A stretch of DNA of 64,000 nucleotides, taken from the NCBI GenBank assembly GCA_020852865.1, contig JADYZZ010000059.1:121332-185331 (forward strand), written 5' to 3'. The DNA is from Rubrivivax sp. Its GTDB lineage: Bacteria > Pseudomonadota > Gammaproteobacteria > Burkholderiales > Burkholderiaceae_C. The notes beneath the pieces are model-generated. The model was not told the DNA's origin, made no database searches, and saw only the letters and a program-made list of their open reading frames with translations. The position numbers and the translations under genes were made by a program. How positions within the stretch are numbered: position 1 is the first letter of the stretch; each line of letters begins with the position of its first letter. Positions 1-7,221 of the stretch are shown here, piece after piece.

Positions 1-834
1 GGCAGCGCCTGCCGACGCATCCTGGCCGTGCCGCTGGCCCACCGCGGGCGCCTGCTCGGGATCTACAACCTGTTCTACGAAGACGCGTCCGAACCCTCGC
101 CGCAGGTGCTGGCGCTGCTCGAATCGGTGGGGGCACTGCTCGGGCTGGCGCTCGAGAACGCGCGGCTCGAGCGCGAGAACCTGCGCGCCGCGCTGGCCGG
201 CGAGCGCCAGGCGATCGCCGCCGACGTGCACGACTCGATCGGCCAGTCGCTGGCCTACGTCAAGATGCGCCTGCCGCTGCTGCAAGACGCCATCCGCGGC
301 TGCGACCAGGCGTCGGCCGAGGGCTATTTCGACGACGTGCGCGAGGCGGTGCGCGAAGCGCACGCCAACCTGCGCGCGCTGCTCACGCACATGCGCGCGC
401 CGATGCACCCGCGCGGACTGGCGCACGCGCTGGCGGCCAGCGCCGAGGCCTTCCGCGCGCGCGGCGGCCCGCGCCTCGAGTTCGCCAACACGCTGCCCGA
501 GGCCGCGCTCACGCCGCCGCAGGAGGAGCAGGTCTACCGCATCGTGCAGGAGGCGCTCGCCAACGTCGTGCGTCACGCCGGCGCGCGCCGCGCCTGGCTG
601 CACGTCGAGCGCGAGGGCGACCTGCTCGAAGTGCGCATCGACGACGACGGCGCCGGCATCGCCGCGGCGGCCGAGGACGGCGGCACGCACTACGGGCTGG
701 CGATCATGCGCGAGCGCGCACACCGGCTCGGCGGCACGCTCGAGGTCGGCCCGCGCCCGGGCCGCGGCACGCGCGTGTGCCTGCGCGTGCCGCTGCCGGC
801 GGCAACGGCCGCGCCGGCCGGGGCCCTGGCATGA
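1..834 (+). CDS. NarX-type sensor histidine kinase, N-terminus cut by window edge
   Basis: The reading frame is open from base 1, so the gene starts outside the window and only its C-terminal ~277 residues are seen. It begins in what looks like the end of a GAF domain (LGIYNLFYE). A HisKA_3 dimerisation segment follows with the phosphoacceptor His in ADVHDSIGQSL. The HATPase_c domain has the N-box EALANVVRHA, the G-box DDDGAGI and a GRGTRV C-terminal segment. This layout is that of NarX/LiaS-type kinases, which phosphorylate a NarL-family regulator, here the next gene. The signal cannot be told because the sensor domain is missing. The dsr operon converges on this pair from the right, so a role in controlling sulfur oxidation is plausible but inferred. 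Confidence 0.9.
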   Translation, partial: GSACRRILAVPLAHRGRLLGIYNLFYEDASEPSPQVLALLESVGALLGLALENARLERENLRAALAGERQAIAADVHDSIGQSLAYVKMRLPLLQDAIRGCDQASAEGYFDDVREAVREAHANLRALLTHMRAPMHPRGLAHALAASAEAFRARGGPRLEFANTLPEAALTPPQEEQVYRIVQEALANVVRHAGARRAWLHVEREGDLLEVRIDDDGAGIAAAAEDGGTHYGLAIMRERAHRLGGTLEVGPRPGRGTRVCLRVPLPAATAAPAGALA

Positions 835-966
835 GCACGCAGGCATCGACCAGGGCGCATTCCCGTCGGGCGGGACGGGCCGCAGGCCGTGGGCTGCTCC
901 CGTGAACGCGCCGCGCCGCTGCTCCCAAGCCCGAATGCCGCAGCGCGCCGCGCGGAGGGCGCCCCG

Positions 967-1623
967 ATGAGTGCGCCGCGCCTCGTCCTCGTCGACGACC
1001 ACTCGCTGTGCCGTACCGGGCTGTCCGACCTGCTGCGCCAGCGTGGCGGCATGGAGGTGCTGGCTGCGCTTGCCGACCCCGACCAGGTCGTCGCCGTGCT
1101 GCGCGAGCAGCGCCCGGATCTGCTGGTGCTCGACCTGCGCATGCCCGCCGTCGACGGGCTGACGCTGCTGCAGCGCATCCGCGCCGAGGGCCTGGACACG
1201 CCGGTCGTGATCCTGACGATGAGCGACTCCGAGACCGACCTCGCCGCCGCGCTGCGCGCCGGCGTGCGCGGCTACCTGCTCAAGGACATGGAGCCCGAGG
1301 ACGTGATCACCGCGATCGGCAACGCCGCGCGCGGCGAGCTGGTCGTGGCGCCGGCGATGACGCTCAAGCTCGCCCAGCTGCTGCAAGACGGCAGCAAGGG
1401 CCGCAACCGCGGCGACCTCCTGGCCTCGCTCACCGAACGCGAGCGCCAGATCCTCGACCACCTGGCGCGCGGCGAGAGCAACAAGACGATCGCGCGTGCG
1501 CTCGAAATCAGCCACGACACCGTCAAGCTGCACGTGCGCCATATCCTCGCCAAGCTCAACCTGAGCTCGCGCGTCGAGGCCGCGGTGTTCGCGGTCGAAG
1601 CGCGGGTGGCCGGGCCGCGCTGA
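967..1623 (+). CDS. NarL/FixJ-family response regulator
   Basis: A 218-aa regulator. The receiver domain has the acidic pair D10-D11, phosphoacceptor D56 in LVLDLRMP, and the conserved Lys in YLLKDM. The C-terminal LuxR-type HTH runs over about residues 150-205 (LTERERQILDHLARGESNKT, then HDTVKLHVRHIL). The start ATG at 967 was chosen because it places VLVDDH at the normal distance from the N-terminus; an in-frame GTG at 889 would add 26 residues without family support. It lies 132 bp after the kinase gene and is probably co-transcribed. NarL-family proteins bind inverted heptamers of type TACYNMT, and such elements occur upstream of dsrA and tusA in this window, so this is the leading candidate regulator of both (inference). 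Confidence 0.93.
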   Translation: MSAPRLVLVDDHSLCRTGLSDLLRQRGGMEVLAALADPDQVVAVLREQRPDLLVLDLRMPAVDGLTLLQRIRAEGLDTPVVILTMSDSETDLAAALRAGVRGYLLKDMEPEDVITAIGNAARGELVVAPAMTLKLAQLLQDGSKGRNRGDLLASLTERERQILDHLARGESNKTIARALEISHDTVKLHVRHILAKLNLSSRVEAAVFAVEARVAGPR

Positions 1624-1797
1624 GGCACACCGAAGTCGCCGGCCGCAGGCGGGCGGCGTTGGCGCGATCGACCATGCCGGCGGCTGCATGCGGCGAACGG
1701 ACTCCCCCGGGCCTTCCTGTAGCGTGCCGCGGCAGGCCCGGGGCTGCGCCGGGCCGCATGGTCCTGCCGAGCCGAGGTGGAACCTGGTGCCTTGCGC
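1624..1797. other. Convergent intergenic region with nested inverted repeat
   Basis: The gap lies between the response regulator (plus) and the end of the dsr operon (minus). It holds a nested inverted repeat, with an outer stem CGGCAGG/CCTGCCG and an inner stem CCCGG/CCGGG, at about 1731-1775. There is no U-tract. It could act as a bidirectional transcription end, but the sequence does not prove it. Confidence 0.35.
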
Positions 1798-2625
1798 CTA
1801 CAGGACCGGGGCGGGCCGGCGGCGCCCCACGGGCGCCCCGGCGCCGAACCACGCCAGTTCCTCGCGCAGCCGGACCACCTCGCCGACGATGGTGAGGCAG
1901 GGCGAGGCGAGCCCGGCTTCGGCCACGCGCGCCGCCAACGTGCCCAGCGTGCCGGCAACCACGCGCTGCCCGGCCAGCGTGCCGTTGCCCACCACCGCGG
2001 CCGGCCAGTCGGCGCCCAGGCCATGGGCGGCGAGTTGGGTGCAGATCGTCTCCAGGCCCGACAGGCCCATGTAGATCACCACCGTCTGGCCCGGGCGGGC
2101 CAGCGCCTGCCAGTCGAGGTTGCAGCTGCCGTCCTTCAGATGCCCGGTGACGACGACGCAGCTGTGCGCGCAGTCGCGGTGCGTGAGCGGGATGCCGGCG
2201 TAGGCCGACACGCCGCAGGCCGCCGTGATCCCCGGAACCACCTCGAACGGCACGCCGGCGGCGGCCAGCGCCTGCAGCTCCTCGCCGCCGCGACCGAAGA
2301 CGAACGGATCGCCGCCCTTGAGCCGCACCACCGAGCGGCCCGCGCGCGCCAGATCCACCAGCATCGCGTTGATGCGCTCCTGCGGCACGCTGTGACGCGC
2401 GCGCTCCTTGCCGACGTAGATGCGCTCGGCGCGGGCGCCCACGAGCGCGAGCACGCCGTCGCCGACGAGGTGGTCGTAGACGACGACGTCGGCACGCTCG
2501 AGCAGCCGTGCCGCGCGCAGCGTGAGCAGCTCGGGGTCTCCGGGTCCGGCGCCGACGAGGTACACGGCGCCGCCGTCGGCACCCCAGGCGCGCACCATCG
2601 CGGCCACATCGACGAACGAGTTCAT
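1798..2625 (-). CDS. cobA: Uroporphyrinogen-III C-methyltransferase (SUMT)
   Basis: A 275-aa SAM-dependent methyltransferase that turns uroporphyrinogen III into precorrin-2, the branch point to sirohaem. Family signatures are [18 protein letters not shown] near the N-terminus, [27 protein letters not shown], and YMGLSG. It is the single-domain CobA/SUMT form without the dehydrogenase/chelatase half of CysG. A good Shine-Dalgarno (GAGGAG) precedes the ATG. It is the last gene of the dsr operon, 17 bp after dsrR, so the operon carries its own supply of precursor for the sirohaem of DsrAB. The oxidation and iron-insertion steps to sirohaem must be encoded elsewhere. Confidence 0.95.
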   Translation of the reverse strand: MNSFVDVAAMVRAWGADGGAVYLVGAGPGDPELLTLRAARLLERADVVVYDHLVGDGVLALVGARAERIYVGKERARHSVPQERINAMLVDLARAGRSVVRLKGGDPFVFGRGGEELQALAAAGVPFEVVPGITAACGVSAYAGIPLTHRDCAHSCVVVTGHLKDGSCNLDWQALARPGQTVVIYMGLSGLETICTQLAAHGLGADWPAAVVGNGTLAGQRVVAGTLGTLAARVAEAGLASPCLTIVGEVVRLREELAWFGAGAPVGRRRPAPVL

Positions 2626-2642
2626 GCGGCTCTCCTCGAAGC

Positions 2643-3044
2643 TCAGGCGTCGCCGGCGCCGCTGACGCCGCGCGACCGCGAGATCGCCGAGGCGCTGGGC
2701 CCGGTGCTGGCCGCGCGCGGCCCGGGTTCGGTGTCCGGCGCGGATGCGGCGCCCTCGTGCTCGGCGCCGGATAGGAAGACGAAGTCGAAGCGCCCGCCCT
2801 CGATCTCGACGTAATCGAGCACGGTGTCGGCGAGGATCGGCCGGCTCGGTGCGGCGAGCAGCACGGTCAGGTCTTCGCAGCGCACGGTCTCGTCGTTCTC
2901 GCGCTCGGCGTCGAAGCCCATGCCGAACGCGACGCTGCCGTCGGGCCGCCGGCGTGCGGCGACGCGCAGCGCCAGGCCTTCGGCATCGCTGCGGCGGGCG
3001 GCCGAGCGCAGTTCGGCGACGGCGGCCGGGGTGATGCGGAACAT
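2643..3044 (-). CDS. dsrR: DsrR, IscA-like sulfur-oxidation protein
   Basis: A 133-aa protein starting [12 protein letters not shown], with an A-type-scaffold fold signature (FRITPAA...LRVAARR...FGMGFD, then [14 protein letters not shown]). It lacks the Cys ligands of true A-type Fe-S carriers, as described for DsrR of Allochromatium vinosum, which is needed for efficient sulfur oxidation. The C-terminal ~35 residues are an extra Ala/Ser/Pro-rich tail. A start at 3044 is supported by an AGGAG box about 10 nt upstream; a longer open frame to 3857 is only an overlap with neighbouring genes. It sits between the DsrC paralogue and cobA in the dsr operon. Confidence 0.8.
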   Translation of the reverse strand: MFRITPAAVAELRSAARRSDAEGLALRVAARRRPDGSVAFGMGFDAERENDETVRCEDLTVLLAAPSRPILADTVLDYVEIEGGRFDFVFLSGAEHEGAASAPDTEPGPRAASTGPSASAISRSRGVSGAGDA

Positions 3045-3067
3045 CGGGTGCGACTCCTGCGGGCCGT

Positions 3068-3424
3068 TCAGTGCTCGCCCTTGGTGCGCAGCAGACCGGC
3101 CAGCCGGTTGCCCTGCTTCTGCGGCCCGCCCATCGGGAACAGCAGGTGCAGCGCGTGGTTGCTGGCGCGCTCGGCGCCCCACAGCGGGGTGAAGTGGCGG
3201 ATCATCACGCGCACCTGGGGCTGCACGCCATGCTCGTGCCAGAAGCGGCGCAGGAAGTCGATCACCTCCCAGTGCGCCGGCGTGAGCTCGAGCCCCTCCT
3301 CGCGCGCCAGCGCGGTGGCGAAGGCTTCCGACCAGTCCTGCAGATCGACCAGGTAGCCCTCGCGGTCGGTCGGCACGGCGCGCCCTTCGACCATGACGGT
3401 GCGCAGGGGCGAAGACGGTGGCAT
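3068..3424 (-). CDS. Cysteine-free DsrC/TusE-family paralogue (RspA-like)
   Basis: A 118-aa protein clearly of the DsrC/TusE family: [48 protein letters not shown] and [18 protein letters not shown] all align to DsrC at 11560-11892. It has no cysteine at all. The C-terminal arm, which in DsrC carries both redox cysteines, ends here GLLRTKGEH. It therefore cannot carry a persulfide or form the DsrC trisulfide. Cys-less DsrC homologues have been described as RspA-type proteins with a suspected regulatory role. It is embedded in the dsr operon between dsrN and dsrR. The start at 3424 is the annotated one; an internal start is possible. Confidence 0.85.
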   Translation of the reverse strand: MPPSSPLRTVMVEGRAVPTDREGYLVDLQDWSEAFATALAREEGLELTPAHWEVIDFLRRFWHEHGVQPQVRVMIRHFTPLWGAERASNHALHLLFPMGGPQKQGNRLAGLLRTKGEH

Positions 3425-3442
3425 GGCGTGGCTCCTCCTCGG

Positions 3443-4855
3443 TCAGGCGGCGAGCATGGCGGGCCCTGCGCGCTCGGCGCGGGCACGCCGCACGAAATCG
3501 ACGAAACGCGGCACCCAGGCCGCTCCGGCGCCACTGCGCAGGTGCGCATACGACGCGAGCAGCCGGTGCAGCACCAACCCGTCGTGGCGGCCGTCGATGC
3601 CGTGCCCGCGCTGCATCCGATAGGCGTAGCGCAGTCCGGGATCGAGGTTCTCGAGGCTCGAGTGGTGGAACTCGTGCCCCTGCACGACGCCCGCGCCGCC
3701 GCCCGCCCAGGGCATGTCCTCGGTCTCCTGCAGCCGCACGTAGCCGCGGGCGACGCTGCGCTCGTGCATCACCGCGTCGGCCGGGATCACACCGACCATC
3801 GGCGCGCTGCGGCCCTGCCAGCGGATGCTGCGCGCCAGGTACATCAGACCGCCGCATTCGGCATAGGTGGGCAAGCCGCCTTCGATCGCGGCCCGCAGCG
3901 CGCCGCGCAGCGGCGCATTGGCGGCGAGCGCGTCGAGGCAGGCCTCGGGAAATCCGCCGCCGATGACCAGGCCATCGAGCGCCGGCAGCCCTGCGTCGCG
4001 CAGCGTGTCGACGAAGACGAGTTCGGCGCCGGCCGCCTCGAGCGCGGCCAGATCGCCAGGGTAGTAGAAGCCGAAGGCGCGGTCGCGCGCGACGCCGATG
4101 CGCAGCGCGCGCCGGCCGGCCGCGGCCGCTGCGCCGGCGCCATCGGCGACGGCCGGCGGCGCAGCGAGCGGCGGCGCGGCCGCAGCGATCGCGCGCACAC
4201 GCGCCAGATCGACCTGCGCGGCGACGTCGCGGCCGATCGCCCGCACGCGCTCGCTCGCCGCCGCGACTTCGCTGCAGGGCACGAGCCCGAGGTGGCGTTC
4301 GGCGATCGCCAGGCGCGCATCCTCGGCCAGCGCGCCCAGCACCGGCACCGTGGTGTGGCGCTCGATGGCGGCGCGCAGCTTGGACTCGTGGCGTGCGCCG
4401 CGCACGCGGTTGAGCACGACGCCGGCGATGCGCACCTCGGGGTCGAACGCCTGCTGGCCGAGCAGCAGCGGCGCGATGCCGCGCGTCATGCCGCGCGCAT
4501 CGAGCACCAGCAGCACCGGCGCGGCCAGCAGCCGCGCCAGCGCGGCGTTGCTGTCGCTGCCGTCGGGCGCCAGCCCGTCGTGCAGGCCCATGTTGCCTTC
4601 GACGAGCGCGAGCTCAGCCGCCCCGGCGTGCCGCGCGAACGCGGCGCACAACGCCTCGGGGCGTTCCAGGTGCGGGTCGAGGTTGACGCAGCGCCGCCCC
4701 GCCGCGAGCGTGAGCCACATCGGATCGATGTAGTCGGGGCCTTTCTTGAACGGCTGCACCACCGTGCCGTCGGCGGCGAGTGCCGCGGCCAGCCCGAGCG
4801 CCAGCGTGGTCTTGCCCGAAGAGCGCTGCGCGGCCGAGACGAACAGGCGCGGCAC
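3443..4855 (-). CDS. dsrN: DsrN, cobyrinate a,c-diamide synthase-like glutamine amidotransferase
   Basis: A 470-aa protein with the CobB/CbiA layout. The N-terminal dethiobiotin-synthetase-like ATPase has the P-loop SAAQRSSGKTTLALGL, FKKGPDYIDP and VEGNMGLHDG. The C-terminal class I glutaminase-like half has the catalytic Cys in YAECGGLMYL, GFPEACLDAL upstream and HEFHHSS near the end. In dsr operons this enzyme is thought to amidate sirohaem to sirohaem amide, the prosthetic group of DsrAB. The chosen start is GTG at 4855, 5 bp after the dsrP stop; any longer frame would run through dsrP. No other cobalamin genes except SUMT are present, which supports the dsr role over B12 synthesis. Confidence 0.92.
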   Translation of the reverse strand: MPRLFVSAAQRSSGKTTLALGLAAALAADGTVVQPFKKGPDYIDPMWLTLAAGRRCVNLDPHLERPEALCAAFARHAGAAELALVEGNMGLHDGLAPDGSDSNAALARLLAAPVLLVLDARGMTRGIAPLLLGQQAFDPEVRIAGVVLNRVRGARHESKLRAAIERHTTVPVLGALAEDARLAIAERHLGLVPCSEVAAASERVRAIGRDVAAQVDLARVRAIAAAAPPLAAPPAVADGAGAAAAAGRRALRIGVARDRAFGFYYPGDLAALEAAGAELVFVDTLRDAGLPALDGLVIGGGFPEACLDALAANAPLRGALRAAIEGGLPTYAECGGLMYLARSIRWQGRSAPMVGVIPADAVMHERSVARGYVRLQETEDMPWAGGGAGVVQGHEFHHSSLENLDPGLRYAYRMQRGHGIDGRHDGLVLHRLLASYAHLRSGAGAAWVPRFVDFVRRARAERAGPAMLAA

Positions 4856-4860
4856 GGCTC

Positions 4861-6051
4861 TCAGGCCCGGGCGTCGGCGGCGCCGGGCGCGTCGTCCGAC
4901 GGCATGAAGTCGAGCATGTGGACGCCGACGACCGTCAGCAGGAAGGCCGCGCCGAGGCCGCCCACGCCCAGGCCGAGCTCGGGCCAGGACGGCACGTAAT
5001 GCGCCGCCTGGCCGTCGGCGAAGGAACTCGTCGCTGTCCAGCCGGGGAAGATCTCGAGCGGGAAAGCCTGCCCGCCGATGATGAAGACGTAGAGGAAGGC
5101 AAATGCGCCCAGCACCACCAGCAGCGAGGCGGCCAGCGTGGCACGCGGCGCGCCGGCCCGCGGCGCGAGCAGCAGCACGCAAGGCAGCACCGAGCCGAGC
5201 ACGACGAAGCCGCCCCAGAACAGCAGCGCGAACACCTCGCCGCCGCCGCGACCGAGCAGGATGAAGGCCTCGAATGCGCCCTGGCGCGCGTAGTACAGGT
5301 TCGTCAGGTGCAGCACGGCGACGAAGTAGACCGAGAGCAGCACGAACACCGCCAGCAGCCGCGCCAGACGCCGGTCGACCTCGGGCGCCGGCGGGCGGCC
5401 GTTCCACGCCAGCAGCGCCGCCTGCACGACGAGAAAGACCGCCAGCCCCCAGGCGAAGGACAGCACGACGAACAGCGGCGGCAGCAGCGCCGACTGATAG
5501 GCCTGGCGCGCGACGAGGAAGGCGAAGATCGCGCCGGTGCCGGTGGTGAGCACGAAGCGCCACACCATCACGGCGACGCCGGCCGGCTTGGACCAGGGGT
5601 TGAAGCGCCGCTCGAACATCGTCCACAGATAGACGACGACGACGGCCGCCAGCCCCGAATACAGGAACACGTTGAGCGCGAACATCGAACTGAAGTTGTA
5701 GTGCGTGGCCGCGACCAGCACGCGGTCCGGGCGCCCGAGGTCGAGCATCAGCACCATCAGACCGCCGGCCAGCAGCGCCAGGCTGAGCAGGCCCGAAAGC
5801 GGCGCGCGCCGCTTGTACACCGCCTGCCCGAACACCGAGCCGACCGAGGCCACGTTGAGCACGCCCGAGGCGGCGACGATCATGAAGATCGCGAACACAT
5901 GCGGCAGGCCCCAGACGACCTGGTTGTCCATGCCGGTGATGATGTGGCCGTGCTCCTCCATCCGATGCGCGGCCGCCAGGCCGAGCAGCGTGACGAGGGC
6001 GCCGGCTGCGGCGAGCAGCCAGAAGTTGCGCGTTTGCCGGTCCGGCGACAT
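4861..6051 (-). CDS. dsrP: DsrP, NrfD-family membrane subunit of the DsrMKJOP complex
   Basis: A 396-aa NrfD/PsrC-type integral membrane protein with about ten hydrophobic helices. It starts QTRNFWLLAAAGALVTLLG and includes LGRPDRVLVAATHYNFSSMF, a typical NrfD-family segment. It exchanges electrons between the quinone pool and the periplasmic DsrJO subunits. It follows dsrO by 27 bp and is followed at once by dsrN, so translation is tightly packed. The order dsrJ-O-P-N is as in purple sulfur bacteria. Confidence 0.93.
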   Translation of the reverse strand: MSPDRQTRNFWLLAAAGALVTLLGLAAAHRMEEHGHIITGMDNQVVWGLPHVFAIFMIVAASGVLNVASVGSVFGQAVYKRRAPLSGLLSLALLAGGLMVLMLDLGRPDRVLVAATHYNFSSMFALNVFLYSGLAAVVVVYLWTMFERRFNPWSKPAGVAVMVWRFVLTTGTGAIFAFLVARQAYQSALLPPLFVVLSFAWGLAVFLVVQAALLAWNGRPPAPEVDRRLARLLAVFVLLSVYFVAVLHLTNLYYARQGAFEAFILLGRGGGEVFALLFWGGFVVLGSVLPCVLLLAPRAGAPRATLAASLLVVLGAFAFLYVFIIGGQAFPLEIFPGWTATSSFADGQAAHYVPSWPELGLGVGGLGAAFLLTVVGVHMLDFMPSDDAPGAADARA

Positions 6052-6078
6052 CGTCCTGTGCTCCCTGCCGCGGCGGCC

Positions 6079-6837
6079 TCAAAGCCCGTGGTAGCGCACG
6101 CCCGGGTCGAGGCCCAGGTCGGCGCGCAGCGGCGCGTTGCGCAGCTCGCGCACGCGCCGCGCGATCGCGCTGGCGGGATCGTTCAGGTCGCCGAACAGGA
6201 TGGCGCCGTGGCCGGCCTGGGCGCAGGCCTCGGCGCAGGCGGTGGTGACCTGCGACGGATCCTCCGCGCGGTCGATGCGGTGCACGCACAAGGTGCAGCC
6301 CTCGACGCAGCCCTTGCCGCGCGGCACGTCGGGCTTCTGGTCCGCGAGCGGCTCGTGCACGAAGCTGCGCGCCTTGTACGGGCAGGCCATCATGCAGTAG
6401 CGGCAGCCGATGCAGATGTGGCGGTCGACCAGCACGATGCCGTCGGCGCGCTTGAACGACGCGCCGGTCGGACACACGTCGACGCAGGGCGGCGAGGCGC
6501 AGTGCTGGCACATCACCGGGGCCGAGGCCTGGCGGCCGGTCGCGGCCTCCTTCAGCTCGACCTTGCGGATCCACTGCGCCGAGGTGCGCGTGGTCTTCGG
6601 GTCGATGCCGTTCTCGCTGAAGCAGGCGCTCACGCAGGCATCGCAATCGCTGGCGCAGCGCGTGGTGTCGATCAGCATGCCCCAGCGCACCCTGGGGTTG
6701 GCGCCGCGGCCCGCCGCGGCAGCAGGCGCCGCTGCCGCGGCCATTTCGATGAGGTGGATGCCCGGCGCCAGCAGGACGCCGGCCACCGCGGCGCCGGCCG
6801 CCCCGAGAAAACCGCGGCGCGCGCGCCCGGAGCTCAT
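6079..6837 (-). CDS. dsrO: DsrO, periplasmic four-cluster ferredoxin of DsrMKJOP
   Basis: A 252-aa Fe-S protein with an N-terminal Tat-type signal (RARRGFLGAAGAAVAG). Cys motifs for several [4Fe-4S] clusters follow: CASDCDACVSACF, CQHCASPPCVDVCPTGA, CIGCRYCMMACPYKAR and CVEGCTLCVHR, with a final CAEACAQ. The start at 6837 was chosen because it gives a normal Tat leader and because its ATG overlaps the dsrJ stop (ATGA), which suggests translational coupling. A 17-residue longer frame exists but lies inside dsrJ. The protein passes electrons between the haems of DsrJ and the membrane protein DsrP. Confidence 0.93.
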   Translation of the reverse strand: MSSGRARRGFLGAAGAAVAGVLLAPGIHLIEMAAAAAPAAAAGRGANPRVRWGMLIDTTRCASDCDACVSACFSENGIDPKTTRTSAQWIRKVELKEAATGRQASAPVMCQHCASPPCVDVCPTGASFKRADGIVLVDRHICIGCRYCMMACPYKARSFVHEPLADQKPDVPRGKGCVEGCTLCVHRIDRAEDPSQVTTACAEACAQAGHGAILFGDLNDPASAIARRVRELRNAPLRADLGLDPGVRYHGL

Positions 6838-7217
6838 GGCCTGGCCCCCGCCGCGGCCAGGGCCGCCGCCGGCCTCGAGGCATGGCACTCGAAGCAGTCG
6901 ATCTGCACCGCGGCGTAGCGGTGGCAGGCGACGCAGAAGTCCTCGCTCGTCTGCGCCACGCTGCCGGTCTTCGCGCCGGCGTGGCAGTCGATGCAGCCCT
7001 TCAGGCTGTACTTGGCGCCGCGGATGCCCTCGTGCACCGTCGCGTCACGCTGGTGCCTGAGCATGCGCATGTGGTTGCGCCGCATCTCGGCCACCGGCGC
7101 GACGCAGCGCTCGCCCTTGACGGCGCGCTCGATCGTCGGGCCCAGGCCCGCGGCCCAGGCCGACCAGCCGGCGAGGGCCAGCACGAGCGCAGCCAAGGCG
7201 AGCCCCAGGCGCGACAC
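6834..7217 (-). CDS. dsrJ: DsrJ, periplasmic trihaem cytochrome c
   Basis: A 127-aa protein with an N-terminal hydrophobic signal/anchor (LGLALAALVLALAGWSAW) and exactly three haem c motifs: CIDCH, CVACH and CFECH. This matches DsrJ of the DsrMKJOP complex, whose haems have unusual His/Met, bis-His and possibly His/Cys ligation. The start used is GTG at 7217, 4 nt after the dsrL stop, where a GGAGAG box overlaps the end of dsrL. Starts further upstream would lie in dsrL. The stop overlaps the dsrO start by 4 bp. Confidence 0.92.
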   Translation of the reverse strand: MSRLGLALAALVLALAGWSAWAAGLGPTIERAVKGERCVAPVAEMRRNHMRMLRHQRDATVHEGIRGAKYSLKGCIDCHAGAKTGSVAQTSEDFCVACHRYAAVQIDCFECHASRPAAALAAAGARP

Positions 7218-7221
7218 GACC

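Noticed and set aside
1624..1797. A rho-independent terminator after the response regulator
   Set aside because: The inverted repeat lacks a U-tract, so it is listed only as a possible structure.
3443..6883. A 1146-aa open frame covering dsrN, dsrP and dsrO
   Set aside because: Its first two thirds is Arg/Gly/Pro-rich shadow translation of dsrO and dsrP; only the DsrN part from GTG 4855 is real.
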